From Zygnema circumcarinatum (Eukaryota; Streptophyta; Zygnematophyceae; Zygnematales; Zygnemataceae), in the NCBI GenBank assembly GCA_037447605.1, contig CM074818.1, positions 1,475,977 to 1,539,976 of the forward strand: a stretch of DNA of 64,000 nucleotides, given 5' to 3'. How positions within the stretch are numbered: the stretch's first letter is position 1; each line of letters opens with the position of its first letter. Of this stretch, positions 44,530-58,046 are shown in pieces. Under the pieces are notes generated by a model. The model saw nothing but the letters and a program-made list of their open reading frames with translations. It was not told the origin of the DNA and made no database searches. A program made the translations under genes and the position numbers.

Positions 44530-47500
44530 ATGCTAGTGTCGAAGCTCTGAAGAAACACTGAAGGCGGCATTTCGTACTCGGTTCTTTCCGTCCACAGGTT
44601 CAACCTCTGTTGCGAAGTAAAGTATGGGAAACAAGAGTTGCTGCGGCTCAAGCGATAGGGGCAATGGCTGAAGGAGTTAAGCACGCTTCAGTAGACAAGC
44701 TCGCAAAAGTTGCCAGCGCCGCTGTGGCATCAGCTGGAGTGCCAGTGCCTCAATCTGAAATCCTTCGACCTGTTGAAGCCTCTACAGCGACTCAGGAGGG
44801 CGGCCAGTCACACTCCCTTACTTTCCATAGGCATGACCTTAATCCTTGGAAGCATCATCCTGGGGGTTTCAAATCAGTGGAGGGCCAGCTAAATGCTTGA
44901 GAGATTTCAGGGATGAAAGGTCTAGGGAGAGAACATTCCATGAGCTTGAAAGGGACTACAACAGTCCTCTCGGACACGAAGAATACAGAAGCATGTGGAG
45001 TAATTTATTTGGGACCAACCAACCATTTTTTTCCGGTCAAAAACAAATTTTGTGCATGTGCATCGGTGCTTGCAGGTTTGATATGATAAGGGTGCTTGAA
45101 AATGGGGCCCTTCTGCTTGCGTCAGGTGGCCAGGTGACTCGCTTGTGCTCTTTGAAAGTTGTGATTTCGTAGCTTTTCGGTTTTCAAAGTTTCTGGGGAA
45201 CAGATGTTCGTGACAGTTGCAGAGCATTGCAAAGTACGACTTCGGTTTCACGAGGTTTTTCTTTGGTATTGTTGTACTGTTCTTGGACTCCCTTCCATTT
45301 GATTCAGGAATATGATGTAGTGGAAGATTTAGCCAAGGGCCCGAAGGACCGTGTAGCTCGTCAGCGGCAAAATCTGCAACGCCGTTTAGGTGAGTCGTTT
45401 TATCAAAAATATCCATGCAGAAAGTGGTGTTATAGTAGTCGTTTCTCCATTTATGAAGCTTAGGTGCGTTCGTTTCTCGAAGAGAATTTCAGCAACTTAT
45501 CATCTAGATGTACATGATACAAGTTTGGTGCTCTTTGCAGGCTTGGACGGCTGCGAGCAATTTTTGGACACTCAGGACATGATTTGTGATGAGGACTTGC
45601 TTGCACCCGGAGGCCTTCCTAGCACTAGTAATGGCAAAGGTCCTGGACAGTCATCTGAAATTCTCTCCTCAAAACAGGGAGCACAGGAGTTAGTGGCTCA
45701 GATGATGCCAAACAGCTTCCAACGCAGTTTAAGTGCACGAGAACGCAACCTTCTTAAGCGAAAGGCTCGCTCTACTAGTAAAGGTCCGTCGTGGCGGAAT
45801 AGGGAGATTACCTCAGATGAAGCACCATCAAAGCGAGCGAAGCCTTCTACAGGAGACGCGAATGGGCAAGTTTCAGGTGGAGATCAGGTATCGTATTCAA
45901 ACCAGTGGCATGGTGTTATTTCTGCTCCCACTCTTACTGCCAGACATCTCTCGTTTGGGGATTGTAATCGTAACTTGGTTGATGTGGTGTTGTATGGTTT
46001 AGTATTCTTGACAATTCACTACTGCAATAGAAAGGTATAGCCGTCTATTACTTCCAGCTGGTCTTGGACGTTTGAATGCGACCTCAACAGTTTGGCTGGA
46101 AGTGTGGATCAATGAGCACACCATTTGACCAGTCGACTGCATCTCCTGAACTAGAGTAGCCCAACTCGGACCATTTGATTACTTCATTATCCATTGTGAT
46201 ATCATAAACTGAAGCAGCTCTTGCCTCCATGATGAACGCCACAGGAGTTGTACCTCATAGTTTGACTGTCCCGAGTAGCTTGAACAATATCCTCCTTTGA
46301 CGACTTCGTTCGCCCTTGATTCCTATTTTGACCTTTTATGCTAATCATCAGATCAGAAGACCATTCAGACTGTATGATAAAATCCACACATGTGGAATGC
46401 AGATTGTGTCAGCAACAATGGAACCTATTATAGTGCAGAAACAAAACCCATTTTTGGTCGATTTTCCGCTTGAGATTGTGCTGTCACTGTTCATTTCTTG
46501 CATGCTCTAAGCTTTTTTCACATGTGAGAGTGGTGAGTCATTGCTGTTGGACTCAGGAGAGATGTTGACCGGCGGGTAGTGCAGGGGCGGGCAGGTGGAC
46601 GAGGGGGATGGGTTGGACGAGTCTATGGAGAGTGCTGCTTCACCGGCTGATGAAGGCCGGTGGCCGTTCGACACTATATCAGAGGAGCTTCTTCTGGATG
46701 TTTTCGACCCTGGTACATGTGGTTTTTTCTCTTCTTTTTGTGTATGTTCGAGTTAGATACTGAATACTTGATCGTCGTTCATCACAGAAAGTTTCAGGTC
46801 ACCCTCTGAACTATACTAAAAAACGTAGTCATCGCTAAAAAGCCCTAACTCATAGAAACGGAAGCGCTATAGAAGTACTACGCATACGCAATCTAATGGG
46901 AGCAGCTACGATTAGCCATTCCATGGCCTTCTCGTCCGCACTGCTAATCTTGGCATCATAAGGCTCATCGTTTTATTGCCTTGTTTTCTTAATTGCCTTC
47001 TTTGATGATGCAGTATGGGAGGTACGACATGGCGCAATGATGGCCCTGAGGGAGATTTTGAGTAGCCAGGCAGCAAGTGCTGGGATTGTTGCCCCCGTTC
47101 CTTCTGGAGAGTTCGTTTACGATCAGACTCAGAAGGATTTGGACGATGATCAAAGAGGGGATTTGGATAGTCTCCAAGAGGATGATATCCGAGGGCTCGT
47201 TAAAGGCAGTCCTGCATGGGAAGCAGTGGAGACTGCACGGCAGGCACAAGCAGCAAATTTGCAGTTCCAACAGGACTGTGCAGTTCGCTTGCTTTGCATT
47301 TTTGCTCTTGACAGGTAAACAACAGTGTTTCCACATGGCAACCTTTCCTATTAGCGAGGTGGATTGTCCGTCTGCTCTGTCTACTGTATTTGTGGCAAGA
47401 AGGATAAGTGATGATGTTTTATTTTTGAATAAGACATGCAGATTTGGAGACTATGTGTCAGATCAGGTTGTGGCCCCCATTCGAGAAACGTGCGCGCAGG

Positions 47501-50500
47501 CACTTGGAGCTCTGGCGAAAGTTATGCCTTTGCCATTCCTCCGGCACACCTTTTCAGTGCTTTTACAAATGCAGGTAAGTTTTAACAAATCTTGAAGGGG
47601 CCCACTGATGTTCACTTAACTAAGTCGCAGTTGTGGAAACTATTGTCCATGGCTTTTTCTTGGACTATTTGCAGGCCTTTTTAGCAGCTGAATTGGGATA
47701 ATGGCGAATTGGGACAGGATCGGCCAGAATGGGAGGTCCGCCATGGCTGCCTTTTGGGTATCAAATATATTGTGGCTGTGCGACAGGTGAATAGAAGAAA
47801 ATCACTCTCCTAAAGCGAGCATGCCAAGTTTCGGCCATACAGTAGCAATAACCCGCTGATTTCTGGTTAGAAACTGGCCTCAGTATGGTTCTGTTGTGTC
47901 ATTTTCGTTCTGTTGCCGGAATGTGTTTCGCCTGCATTAATCTTGCAAGTGGAGAAGTATTAAGACTCCTGTCAGAGTGATCTGGTAGCACTTGTCTTTA
48001 CTCATGTGTAAGGTTCCAATGAATACATTGCTCCATGAAATATAGCAGAGCTCTGTTTCCCTGAGCAGGAAAACCTCCTTTTCCTTCAGCCCAGTTGAAT
48101 CAGTCCTGTATACTGGTCCCTTGCGCTACCGTAGTACTGTCTTTTGCCTCGATTGATATAGAAGGTGTTTGGGTGGAGGGGTGCTTACTTAACAGGAATT
48201 GGTTGAAGATCTCTTGGCTCAGATACTGCCGGCCTGCATGCAAGGCCTTCAAGACCCGGATGATGATGTTAGAGCAGTGGCAGCAGAAGCCCTCATGCCG
48301 GCAGCTTCTGCTATAAGCAAGTGTAGCGGCCGGAGGTTGCTTGCCCTAATATGTCGACTGTGGGATATTCTACTAGACTTGGATGACCTAAGCCCGTCAA
48401 CCAGCAGGTGTGGGCCCTCTTCACAAGCCGTACATTCTCTATGTTGCATCATCATCATGTCTCTCTCTCACTCAACTTGTCATGATTAGCTTCATATGCG
48501 ACACGGTAGAACCTATAATAAAGTTAACCCACGTACTGTGAGCGGACCCCGCATTTTCTGGGAGGAACGAAATTGAAAACGCTGAAAAGCTGAAGTAGTT
48601 TTCCGTACGGTAGGAAATGCTGCTGTTATTGGGCCATCGACATTCCACGCAAGTTACAGGCTTGGCACGCCTCTGGGGCACGTTCTCCATGCTGGTGTGT
48701 TACTGAGTTTGCATGCTTAGTTCAGACAACAGGCAGATACGGGCGTAAACCGCACGAGCGAGCCTGTATAAGTAACTGCATGCAGTCACAAATTTCTCAG
48801 AGTGACGGTCCTAATGCATTCACTCTATACACTCTCACTCTTTACTCTACTGTAAAAGGGGTACTCTTGTAACAACATTGTTCCTCTTCTTGGAACTCCT
48901 GTCAAATACTGTTCTTTGGCCATTTGCTCCTTGTATCCAAGCTTGTGTGGTGAGGAGTAGGACCTTACTATGTGGAAAGCGTTCACGGTCCCGGATTAAG
49001 TTAATTGAATGTCTTTGTGCGTTCTGTTTGTTTTCTTTCGTAAATAGGAGTAAATGTTTTTTTTTTGAGGGGGGAGCAGTGTAATGAATTTACTAGCTGA
49101 ACTATATGGACAACGGAGAGTCTCTCAGCTGAGCTGTGAAATTGCGACATCACTAGGTGGTCAACCGGCTCTTGACATCGATCTTAACTATTCTGTGGAG
49201 GACCCAAACCTCCCAGACGAAGGCTTGCCCCCTCTTGGAGAGTTGGCTCCACGACTTTGGCCTCTCATGCGGCACAACATAGGAGCTGTTCGCCATGCAG
49301 CTGTCCGAACACTGGTGAGATATAAGAGTGAAACAGTTAGGCGGAGCAATTTTAGATCCAACCCTGACGTATAGCTCACTCACTGCTATAAGGGGTTAAT
49401 GCTCAGTTTTGAGGTTGTATGGCAGGAGAGGCTTTTGGGAGCAGGAGAGACTGAAGCAGAGGTTGGGGCTCCATGGGTCGGACCCATTGTTGAAGAGGCG
49501 CTGCGATTAGTTCTACAGAATATGGTGCTTGAAGGAAGCGAAGCAGTACTGGGGTCTTCAAAACGTGTGTGGAGGCTTCTTTTGAAGGTAGTATGACCCG
49601 CACTTACTGGGCCCACCTGTGCGTTAGACACTTTCTTTTTGTCTAAGGATTGATTTGCCTTGAAGATAAGTTTAGGGGAGAGCAGAACATGAATTGACAG
49701 TTCTTTGCAGTCCTCTTCATGGGTTTGGCCACTTGTCAACCGGTTATTATACGTTGAGATTGGGCTCTTTTATGGATTCTGCCACCATCTACTACCCATT
49801 TCCTGACGTGATGAAACGCATGAATCTGCTCTACGATCGTACTTAGCAATTTTTCTCCCATTTGGTTGCCCGCAGAGTGCAGGCAGTCAGCTTGTGATGG
49901 CGTCCGGCCCTCATCTACCATCTTGGCTGAAGTTAGCAGCCACTCCTTCAGGAGCAGCTGTTGATTCCTCCCTTCTCCTACAACCTGGGCAAGCCAATTC
50001 TGGAATGGCAGGAAAACCGGTAGCAAACCGAAAGCAGCGGAGGAAAGCAAGTGCCGTCTTGGGATCTCTTTCTGAAGCCTCCCTTCCAAGTACTATATCC
50101 TCGTCAGGTGGAGAAGGATTTGCAGTCTCTACACGGATATCTGTGACAGAGGCTTTGGGGGAATTGGCAGCATGTTGGGGCTCTGAGAACCTGCAGATGC
50201 TATGTCATCCAATCATGGGTCTGTTGACTTCTGAAAGTGCAGTGCAGCGGCAGGTGAGTGAGGTCGCGTGAAGGGGCCAGCCTTCTATATGTACAGGGGA
50301 GTAGTTTGCCGTACGTTGTCTTGCAAGCTTGTCAGTGAGCCGTAATCTGGAACTGTGAACCGAGCCCTCGATAAGGTTTTTTATACATATTTTGCTGTGA
50401 TTATTCCAATTGATCCCTGCTTGTTGTGTGTCATATCTGCCCTCCGTTGGCTCAAATGCAGACTACTCGCAGACACTTACTGTTTGTTATGGCTACGCAG

Positions 50501-53500
50501 CAACATGGGTGATTCACTGCTCTTGTCAAGAGAGGAAACCCTGCAAAACCCTTCAGGGTTTGTCTCCTTTTTTGATCCCAGGATTCATTACTTCTCTGGG
50601 ATGTATGCAGGTTGGGGGAATGGTTGTAGCAGCTTGGTTTCAAGCCCTGCGAGGCTCCAAATTTGCAGACCAAATTCAGAATTCGCAGGAAGTGCAGACG
50701 CTCCGCTCCCGGCTCCTTGAGCTGCTCTCTCCCTCTACTCCCTCCCGCCCCACACCAGGCAGCAATGCATCATACTCAGAAGCACTAAGAGCTTGCGCAA
50801 AGCTGCGATTAGAAGCAGGAAATCTTCTCCATCAAGCCCGAGCCTTGCAGTTGCCATGTGGGCTTAGCGAGCCTCTTGAGTCTTTAGGGGCCGATGCAGC
50901 TGTGGAGTTAGCCATGTCCTTGCAAGGTGCTGCTTTTCAGACAGTTTCTGGGCCAGCCGGCTCTCCCGCGGAGGTTTTGGAAGGCTCCCGCCAACGTTTG
51001 CTCACTACTGCAGGATACCTTCAGACTATCCAGGTCTGCATCTCCTTCATCTTCAAAACGAGCTTTTGCGCTACAGAACTGCAGTTGTAGGGGTAGTTTT
51101 ACGCATTGTGGGGAGCACGCAACTGAGGGTTTCAGCGGATTATGTTTATTCATAGGGATTCATGTCTGTTGGTTATTGGGAACATGCAGAGCAACATGCA
51201 CACTGCTGTGCTCGCTGCTATTGCGGGTGCTGTGGTGTGGTTGGGCCAACTCCCAGCCAAGTTGAACCCTGTCATTCAGCCCCTCATGGCAGCCATCAGA
51301 CGAGAAAAGGCAAGTTTGCTGTGACTTCGTCGGTGTCTACACATGAAACGGGCAATGAAATGCAGACGCTAAGTAACACATTGTGTTTTGATATCTCCTG
51401 CTCTCCCCTGTACCCCCTTCCTTCATTTGACAGTTTGAACTCCAATCATTCGAGCAGCCTCCTTTCAAACTCACACTTGCACCGCTTGCACTGGTGGAAG
51501 CGCAGGAAGAAGCACTTCAATGGTCATCATCGATATCACTTGCAGAACTTATGAAGCAATGCATGGACAGAAAACCTGGCCCCAATGAGAAGCTGCTGCG
51601 CAATTTATGCACACTGACATGTGCCGACACTACCGAGACGCCGAAGGTTTCGGAGGAAAATGCTGAGGATGAGGATGAGATATTTGTGAACCAAACAAAA
51701 TCTAAGCATGATGGCGTTGGCGTGAAAACAGCACATGATTCCCTTGCAGAACACGAGCGAATGGAAGGTGCTACTACTCGTCGTGGAGCTGAGTTGGCTC
51801 TGAAAGCTCTATCTCAGACTTTTGAAGAGCACCTATTTAGGAGTCTCCCCCGGCTGTGGGAGTGCATGGCAGAGTCGTTGCCTCCTACAGATGAATCGTT
51901 CCCTCTCGGACAGCGGCCGCCATGGCTTGACCGTCCCTTGCCAGTTATCAAAGCAGAGTCTCAAGATCTGGTGAACAATTTGCAGGTATTCTTCAACAAG
52001 TCCTAAAAAAGTTATTCGATCGATGCACGCTGGATGACTTTATGAAATCTGATGGCACTGAAAGTCTCGTCCTCGGTTGAATCCTGTCCACAGCAGTGGT
52101 CAATCATTTGACAGAACTGGCACCAAAATGATGTTCATTTTCTATTCGCAGTTCCGAACTGACCCAATCAACCGCAGGCCGCATTCTAAGAGCGGAAGAA
52201 AGTTCAGTGCTCCGTGTGCTGTTCACGTTCTTCCTTGTATCTGCTCCCTCAAACTATGCATTGTCATGCTCTTCTGTTGAAGCTGGAGATGTTTCTACTG
52301 CAGGTTGTCCGATCAGTGGCACCCATCTTACACCACAACCTCCACAGCGAGCTTCTTCGACTCCTTCCAGCAGTACTCAACTGTGTCCACTATCCCCACG
52401 TAACAGTACGCAGAATGGCAGCCAAATGTGTGGGTGAAATGGCTAAGGCTTGTCCCCAAGAAGTAATGGGAGTTGTCTTAGCCCGAGTACTCCCAATGCT
52501 GTCAGACACAACGTCGGAAGCTGCACGAAAAGGAGCTGCAGCAGTTGTAGCTGAGCTTGTAGAAGGGGCTGGTTCAGAGCTTGTGCAATATGCTGCCCTT
52601 CTTGTTGTTCCCCTATTGGGACGAATGAGTGACCCCAACCCTAAAGTGAGGGAGACTGTCACTCACAGCTTTGCCACTTTGGTCCCTTTGCTGCCGCTTG
52701 CAAGGGGAATGGGTCCCCCTCCTCTGCTAGATGCGGCCCAAGCTGCAAAAGCAGAGGAAGATGCCCACTTTTTGGAACAGCTTTTGGACAACAAGAGGGT
52801 GGAAGACTACCAACTGCATGTGCCTATCAATGTCTCGCTTCGCAGGTTAGAACCGCCGACTTTGGGTCTAGTTGGGTCCTCTATTATCTCGTGTTTAGGA
52901 GCTCACAGACTTATAGCACTGTAGTTTTGCAGCTGATTGATTGATGCAGGAAAAGTCTAGTGTAGTTAGCTCGTGACTTTCCTTTGTGAAGTGGTTAAAC
53001 TAGTGCCTTTTTTCTTGTCTGTTTGTTGCCGTCGTCGGATTACTGAGTTATTTTGCATTTCCGAAAATGGATTGAGCGTGAACAGATATCAACAGGAGGG
53101 CATCAATTGGCTCGCATTTCTGGTCCGCTTTCGATTGCACGGAATTCTTTGCGATGACATGGTAAGTTTCACGACGTTCTATATTCTGCCCTTGACACTT
53201 CCCTCCACAAATCCTTTCCGATTGTGGTCAAGCACTACTTTGCAAGTCTCTCCTTACAGACTCCGCCTCGTATTGCTTCTGCATTCTTGCCCAATCCCCC
53301 TCTACATTTTGTAACCATACGAGTGCCAAAACCCGCCAACTCCAATGCATGTATGCCATCTCCTTTAACTGAACACCTTATTCATAGCCTAGAGAGGATG
53401 AAAAGGTACTTACTCTCAGACTTTTTCATTTTTCTATGGCCGCATTTTTTGGTGATTGCAGGGTCTTGGAAAGACGTTGCAAGCTTCAGCCATGATAGCA

Positions 53501-56500
53501 TCCGATACCTCTCTGCGAGCTGCCATGCATGCTTCCACCGGCAATCCGGATGTGTCCCCATTGCCATCTTTGGTGGTCTGCCCCCCCACTCTTGTGGGCC
53601 ACTGGGCTTTTGAAGTTGAAAAGTTCATCCCACTCGATGTGTTATCTCCCATGCAGTATGCAGGCTCTGCAGGAGACAGACTCCATCTGCGAAATCAGCT
53701 GTCGGAACACAACCTCGTCATTACTTCGTACGACGTTTTGCGGTCCGACATCGATTGGCTGGAGAAAATTGTGTGGAATTTTTGCGTGCTGGACGAGGGC
53801 CATATGATAAAAAGTGCGAAATCTCGAACGGCGCAGGCGGCAAAGCGCATTCGAGCGGAGCATCGGCTTGTGTTGTCCGGAACACCCCTACAGGTGTGCG
53901 ACTCTGCCTGCCCTCTGTATCTCCTTCTCCCTCATTTCCTTTCAATGAAGCAAGCAACCCCATCTGCGGATATCGCTAGAAAAAGCCCCTCTCAAGTCGT
54001 AGCTTGTTCTGACATTTCGTTTCCTTGTGGGTACAGAACAATGTCTTGGAGCTCTGGTCATTATTTGACTTCCTCATGCCCGGCTTTCTTGGGACAGAAC
54101 GGCAGGTAAAGTAACAGATCTGCTTGCTTTATCTGTGGTTGAAACGGAAGTTATCTTTGAAAGGGATGTGCTCTTGAACAAGCTTGTCCCTTGGCTTGAG
54201 ACTTACAATAGCATGTTCTACTGGGATTTTTGCTTTTTGATTTTTTTTTTTTTGGTTCCATTTTGCAGTTTCATGCAACCTATGGGAAGCCGCTCCTTGC
54301 AGCCCGCGATGCCAAATGCACAGCGAAACAGGCGGAGGCGGGAGTGCTTGCTTTAGAGGCATTGCATCGTCAGGTGCAAAATTCTTCTACTTTTCTGAAA
54401 TAGCGAGCGCATAGACACTGAAATATAAACGAGAAATGGTAGCGAGCTATGTATGTTCAGGTCCTGCAAGGGTTTGGAAATTTTGGTGAGCTGGAAGGCC
54501 TCATCCTCTTTCTTGCCTGTCAGAACAAGAAAGAGTAGTTTATGCAAATTGTTGGAGTAGGCATTCTGTAGGCATGAAAATCTGTTGCTACTTATTCTGG
54601 GGAGCTTTCTGTTGTTTCCGTGACATCCAATAGATGGCTTTTTTCACAATCGTGTATTTAACTGTATTGTTCATTTCGGCTCATCAGATTATGCCATTTG
54701 TGCTCCGCCGGACGAAAGAGCAAGTCTTAAAAGACCTCCCACCAAAGATCATTCAGGACCGCTACTGCGAAGTCAGCCCTCTGCAACAGATGTTGTATGA
54801 AGATTTCTCCCACTCTCGCACGAAAAACCAACTGACTGGGCTCGTGTCTGCATATGAGATTAAGGAAGAAGACCCAACCGAGGTGCCATCTCAAGAAGCT
54901 TCAGCACATGTCTTTCAGGTGAGCTATCGGATGCTCCTTCAACCTCACTTGCTTAGAATCTTCCTTCACTTCAGTAATACACATCCATCACTGGACCTGA
55001 ATTACGCCATTACCTTTGTCTGAAACGAGTTAGACCTTCATCTTATAACTCACCATATGGAGGGGGAGAGACTATGCAGGCTCTCCAATACCTCAGGAAA
55101 CTCTGCAGTCATCCTCTCCTTGTTCTGAACGAGATGCAACCCCAACATGCTGCCGCCATGCGAGCCCACGTGGCGGCTTCTGGTGAAGCGTTGGACCTGC
55201 ATGCCCTGCACCACGCTCCGAAGCTGCTCGCTTTGCAGGAAATTCTGCACGAGTGCGGGATAGGACTGCCCGCAGCGGGAGAGCAGAGTTTGGGGGAGCC
55301 GGCAGCTTCACATAGAGTGCTGATCTTTGCCCAGCTCAAGGTGAGACAGCAGAGAGAAAAGAGTGAGAGAGAGAGAGACAGAGAAAAGAGAGAGAAAAGA
55401 GAGAGGAAAGAGAGAGCCGTCTCTCTACCCTTCCTTGCTCGATGAAGTTACTCGGCAGAAGGGCAAGATATTATAACCTTCTCCTGGGTCATTGACAAAT
55501 TCGGACCTTTTGGCATTTGATCCTTTTTGCGTGGTTTCCGTTAGATCTGGCTCTGTGTATGATGGAATTGTTGGATAGAGCAATGAGCTACGAGCAATCT
55601 TGGCAGTGCAGAATGGGCTCATTGTACTTGTTGATGCTTTTTGTTGCAGGGATTTTTGGACATCATAGAAAGTGATCTCTTGCGACAGCATATGCCCAGG
55701 TGAGACCCGATCAGCGCCTTTAGGTTTGTGACCATTCTAGTTATGTTTTGAGATTTAAGAGCGCTTTATATTGCTTTTATTTCAGAAGAAGTCGGAATGG
55801 TATGGCTAAAGTTGCATGATAGTGTAGGACTCCAGGCCTTCTTGCTTGATCTCCTCTCAATACAACAGACCTTCTTTGGCATGCTGGAAAAGGAGGTGTA
55901 GATGGCTAGTCGAAGGTCATATATAGAGTACTCATTGGTATGTCAGTCTCACATAGTAATATTGACAGCAAGAACTAGGTCCTCTAGCTGACTAAAGGAA
56001 TGAATGAATGTATGGTTTCCGGCAGTGTATCATATCTCCGCCTCGATGGTTCCGTGGAACCCGGCAAACGCTTCGATATCGTCCGTCGATTCAATTCCGA
56101 TCCGACGATCGATCTGCTCCTTCTCACTACTCACGGTGAGGGCCTCACAGGACTTAGCGGCTGGGAACCAACTTCCGGAGATTCATCGTATGCTCTTAAA
56201 GCAATAGTTAATGCCTGGCTCATCAGTTTTGTATTTGGGTTATCTTCTTTAAAATATGCGGTACAGGAGTAGTGAAAAACCGGGATTTGCGCAAGATCTG
56301 AAATAGAAATTCTTTTCACGTTAAAATTGTCTATCAAAGTCAAATAAGACAAAGAAAACAACACAAAAAAAAATTAACTCACTTCCGAAAAGTCCCACAT
56401 TTTCTTTTTCTTTTACAATTTCTCAAGACAGTTTTTTTTTTTTCCTATTATGCTTTTAGCATGCGGCATTTTTATCCAGTGCTGGTTGTTATCGTGCCCA

Positions 56501-57121
56501 GACTTACCTCTGGGCAGATTTATTTATTCTTCTGAGACATTAGGTCTTTCAGAGTTAATATGGAAGCCAATCGCTGTTTTAGACCGAACTGTTTCTTTTT
56601 TTAGACCCCATATCTTGAAAAGCTTGCGCCATCGGTGTTTTTTGGAAACGAAAAAAGCGGAATTTCGAAGAATGAGGAGAAGAATGAGGAGACGTATTTT
56701 GGTGCTATGCATGCAGTGGGAGGGCTCGGCCTCAACTTGACTTCTGCTGACACGGTGGTCTTTATGGAGCACGATTGGAATCCTATGAGGGACCTTCAGG
56801 TCAGCTGAAAGCTCTAACCTCCTCGATATGCATGCACTTCAAACTGAGTCGAATGTATGAGGTTTGTTTGGGTTTCGTGACGTGAAATACTCGTTAATGT
56901 TTATGAGTAAGTCACTGTTCATTTTATTCAAGGGGAAGAGATTTCAACGTTTCTCATGTGTGCTGTAGCTTCAAAGGATGCAGATTTCTGCTTTGGATGT
57001 TTAGAATACTGATGGCAAGGTCAAGATATGTCTCCTTGACTATGGTCACGAATTGGTTTTCATTTCCTTTAATTGTGGTTTTGATGGATATAGGGGGTGA
57101 GAGGAGGTAGAAGTAGAAAGG

Positions 57122-57213
<92 letters not shown>

Positions 57214-57813
57214 AAGAGAGAAGGAGATACTGACGTCGGTGAGGTTCTGCAGGCCATGGACCGAGCCCACCGTCTGGGGCAGCAGCGCGCAGTGAATGTG
57301 CACCGCCTAATTATGAAAAGCACTTTGGAGGAGAAGATGATGAGTCTGCAGCGCTTCAAAATCTCAGTGGCGAACAGCGTGGTGAATGCGGACAACGCCT
57401 CCCTCAACTCCATGGACACCGCGCAGCTTCTAGACCTCTTCAATGTCCCGCAGCCGCCGCCCAAGGTGCGCCCTCCCTCCCTCCCTCCCTCCCTCCCTCC
57501 CTCCCTTTCGCAGCTGTCTCGAAGCTTGCAGCTGTCATGTAAGCAAGCATTGGCAATCAATCCATTGTAAGAGTAGGAAAGGTTCTGAGGATGGCGCGAC
57601 ATTATGGGGGGAGGGGATGGTCTGCAGACTTCTCGGCGCGTTGGAGGCCCTGAGAGCGATTTGCAGGCGGAAGCTGCGGCAGGTTCAGTGGGTGGGAAGG
57701 GGAAGGCCAAGGGACTGAAGGCCATGTTGAGCAGTCTGGAGGAGCTGTGGGATGAAGCGCAGTACAGCGAGGAGTACAACCTGCAGGCCTTCGTCTCACG
57801 CCTCACGTCCTGA
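44020..57813 (+). CDS. BTAF1: TATA-binding-protein-associated factor BTAF1 (MOT1), Swi2/Snf2 ATPase
   Basis: BTAF1/MOT1 uses ATP to remove TBP from DNA and recycle it between promoters; the Arabidopsis homologue is RGD3. Twenty-nine exons join in frame to about 5871 nt, 1956 residues (human about 1849, Arabidopsis about 2045). The N-terminal half is HEAT repeats that clasp TBP ([107 protein letters not shown]). The C-terminal half is a Snf2 helicase: [11 protein letters not shown], Walker A DDMGLGKT (about residues 1375-1382), DEGH box (about 1488), [66 protein letters not shown], and RAHRLGQ. It ends [20 protein letters not shown]. Introns after 44830 and 51309 use GC donors. The start of the last exon (57628 or 57667) is uncertain. 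An assembly gap lies in intron 2. Confidence 0.95.
44480..44527. other. Assembly gap (10 N) followed by 38 C
   Basis: Ten N at 44480-44489 join directly to an uninterrupted C run at 44490-44527. Both lie inside the second intron of BTAF1, so no coding sequence is lost. The true length of the poly-C run is unknown. Confidence 0.98.
44831..45075 (+). other. GC-AG intron in BTAF1 (exon 3 to 4)
   Basis: Exon 3 ends CATAG at 44830 and the intron starts GCATGA. It ends CTTGCAG at 45075. Joining gives [20 protein letters not shown], matching the family (FxxFxMxxVLExGALLASGG). No GT donor with the needed phase lies nearby except a weak one that would delete conserved residues. Confidence 0.75.
51310..51505 (+). 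other. GC-AG intron in BTAF1 (exon 16 to 17)
   Basis: Exon 16 ends GAAAAG at 51309 and the intron starts GCAAGT, the GC-AG consensus. It ends GCGCAG at 51505. The junction gives [16 protein letters not shown] in frame. Confidence 0.85.
55343..55420. repeat. GA-rich tract directly after a BTAF1 splice donor
   Basis: About 75 bases of nearly pure purine (GAGAGA, AAAAGAG) begin within a few bases of the donor at 55341 in intron 24. Confidence 0.85.
57119..57226. repeat. (GA)n microsatellite just upstream of a BTAF1 acceptor
   Basis: More than 40 uninterrupted GA units (about 57124-57208) and further purines run to 57226, 26 bp before the first base of exon 28 (57253). A pyrimidine tract is expected at this place but is replaced by purine. 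Confidence 0.95.
57471..57507. repeat. (CCCT)n microsatellite after a BTAF1 splice donor
   Basis: Nine uninterrupted CCCT units start 6 bp past the donor at 57466 in the last intron. Confidence 0.95.
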
Positions 57814-57875
57814 CCAGACGTTCTGCTTTAGAGTGAGCAGAAACGCCCTCCTTTTCCTCCTCTCCCATCTCTCCT

Positions 57876-58046
57876 TCCCCCCCCCTCCCCCCCACCCCCC
57901 CCCCCTGCGGTCCGAGCTACTTTTGCAAGTCAAAAGGCATCTCCTTCAGTCATTCGAGAGAGAGAGCGCGAGAGATGGAGAGAGTGAGAGAGACAGAGTG
58001 AGAGAGAGAGAGGGAGGGGAGAGGGAGAGGGTGAGGGAGGGAGAGT
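57876..58046. repeat. Adjacent C-rich and GA-rich tracts in BTAF1 3' flank
   Basis: A nearly pure C tract (57876-57906) is followed 50 bp later by about 90 bases of GAGAG-type purine repeat (57956-58046). Both probably lie in or near the BTAF1 3' untranslated region. Confidence 0.85.

Noticed and set aside
44846-45172. Plus-strand open frame reading through the BTAF1 intron
   Set aside because: The part before 45076 is intron sequence; only [19 protein letters not shown] is coding, joined from the GC donor at 44830.
57069-57806. 245-residue minus-strand open frame
   Set aside because: Its Ser/Leu run is the complement of the GA microsatellite and the rest is antisense to BTAF1 exons 28 and 29.
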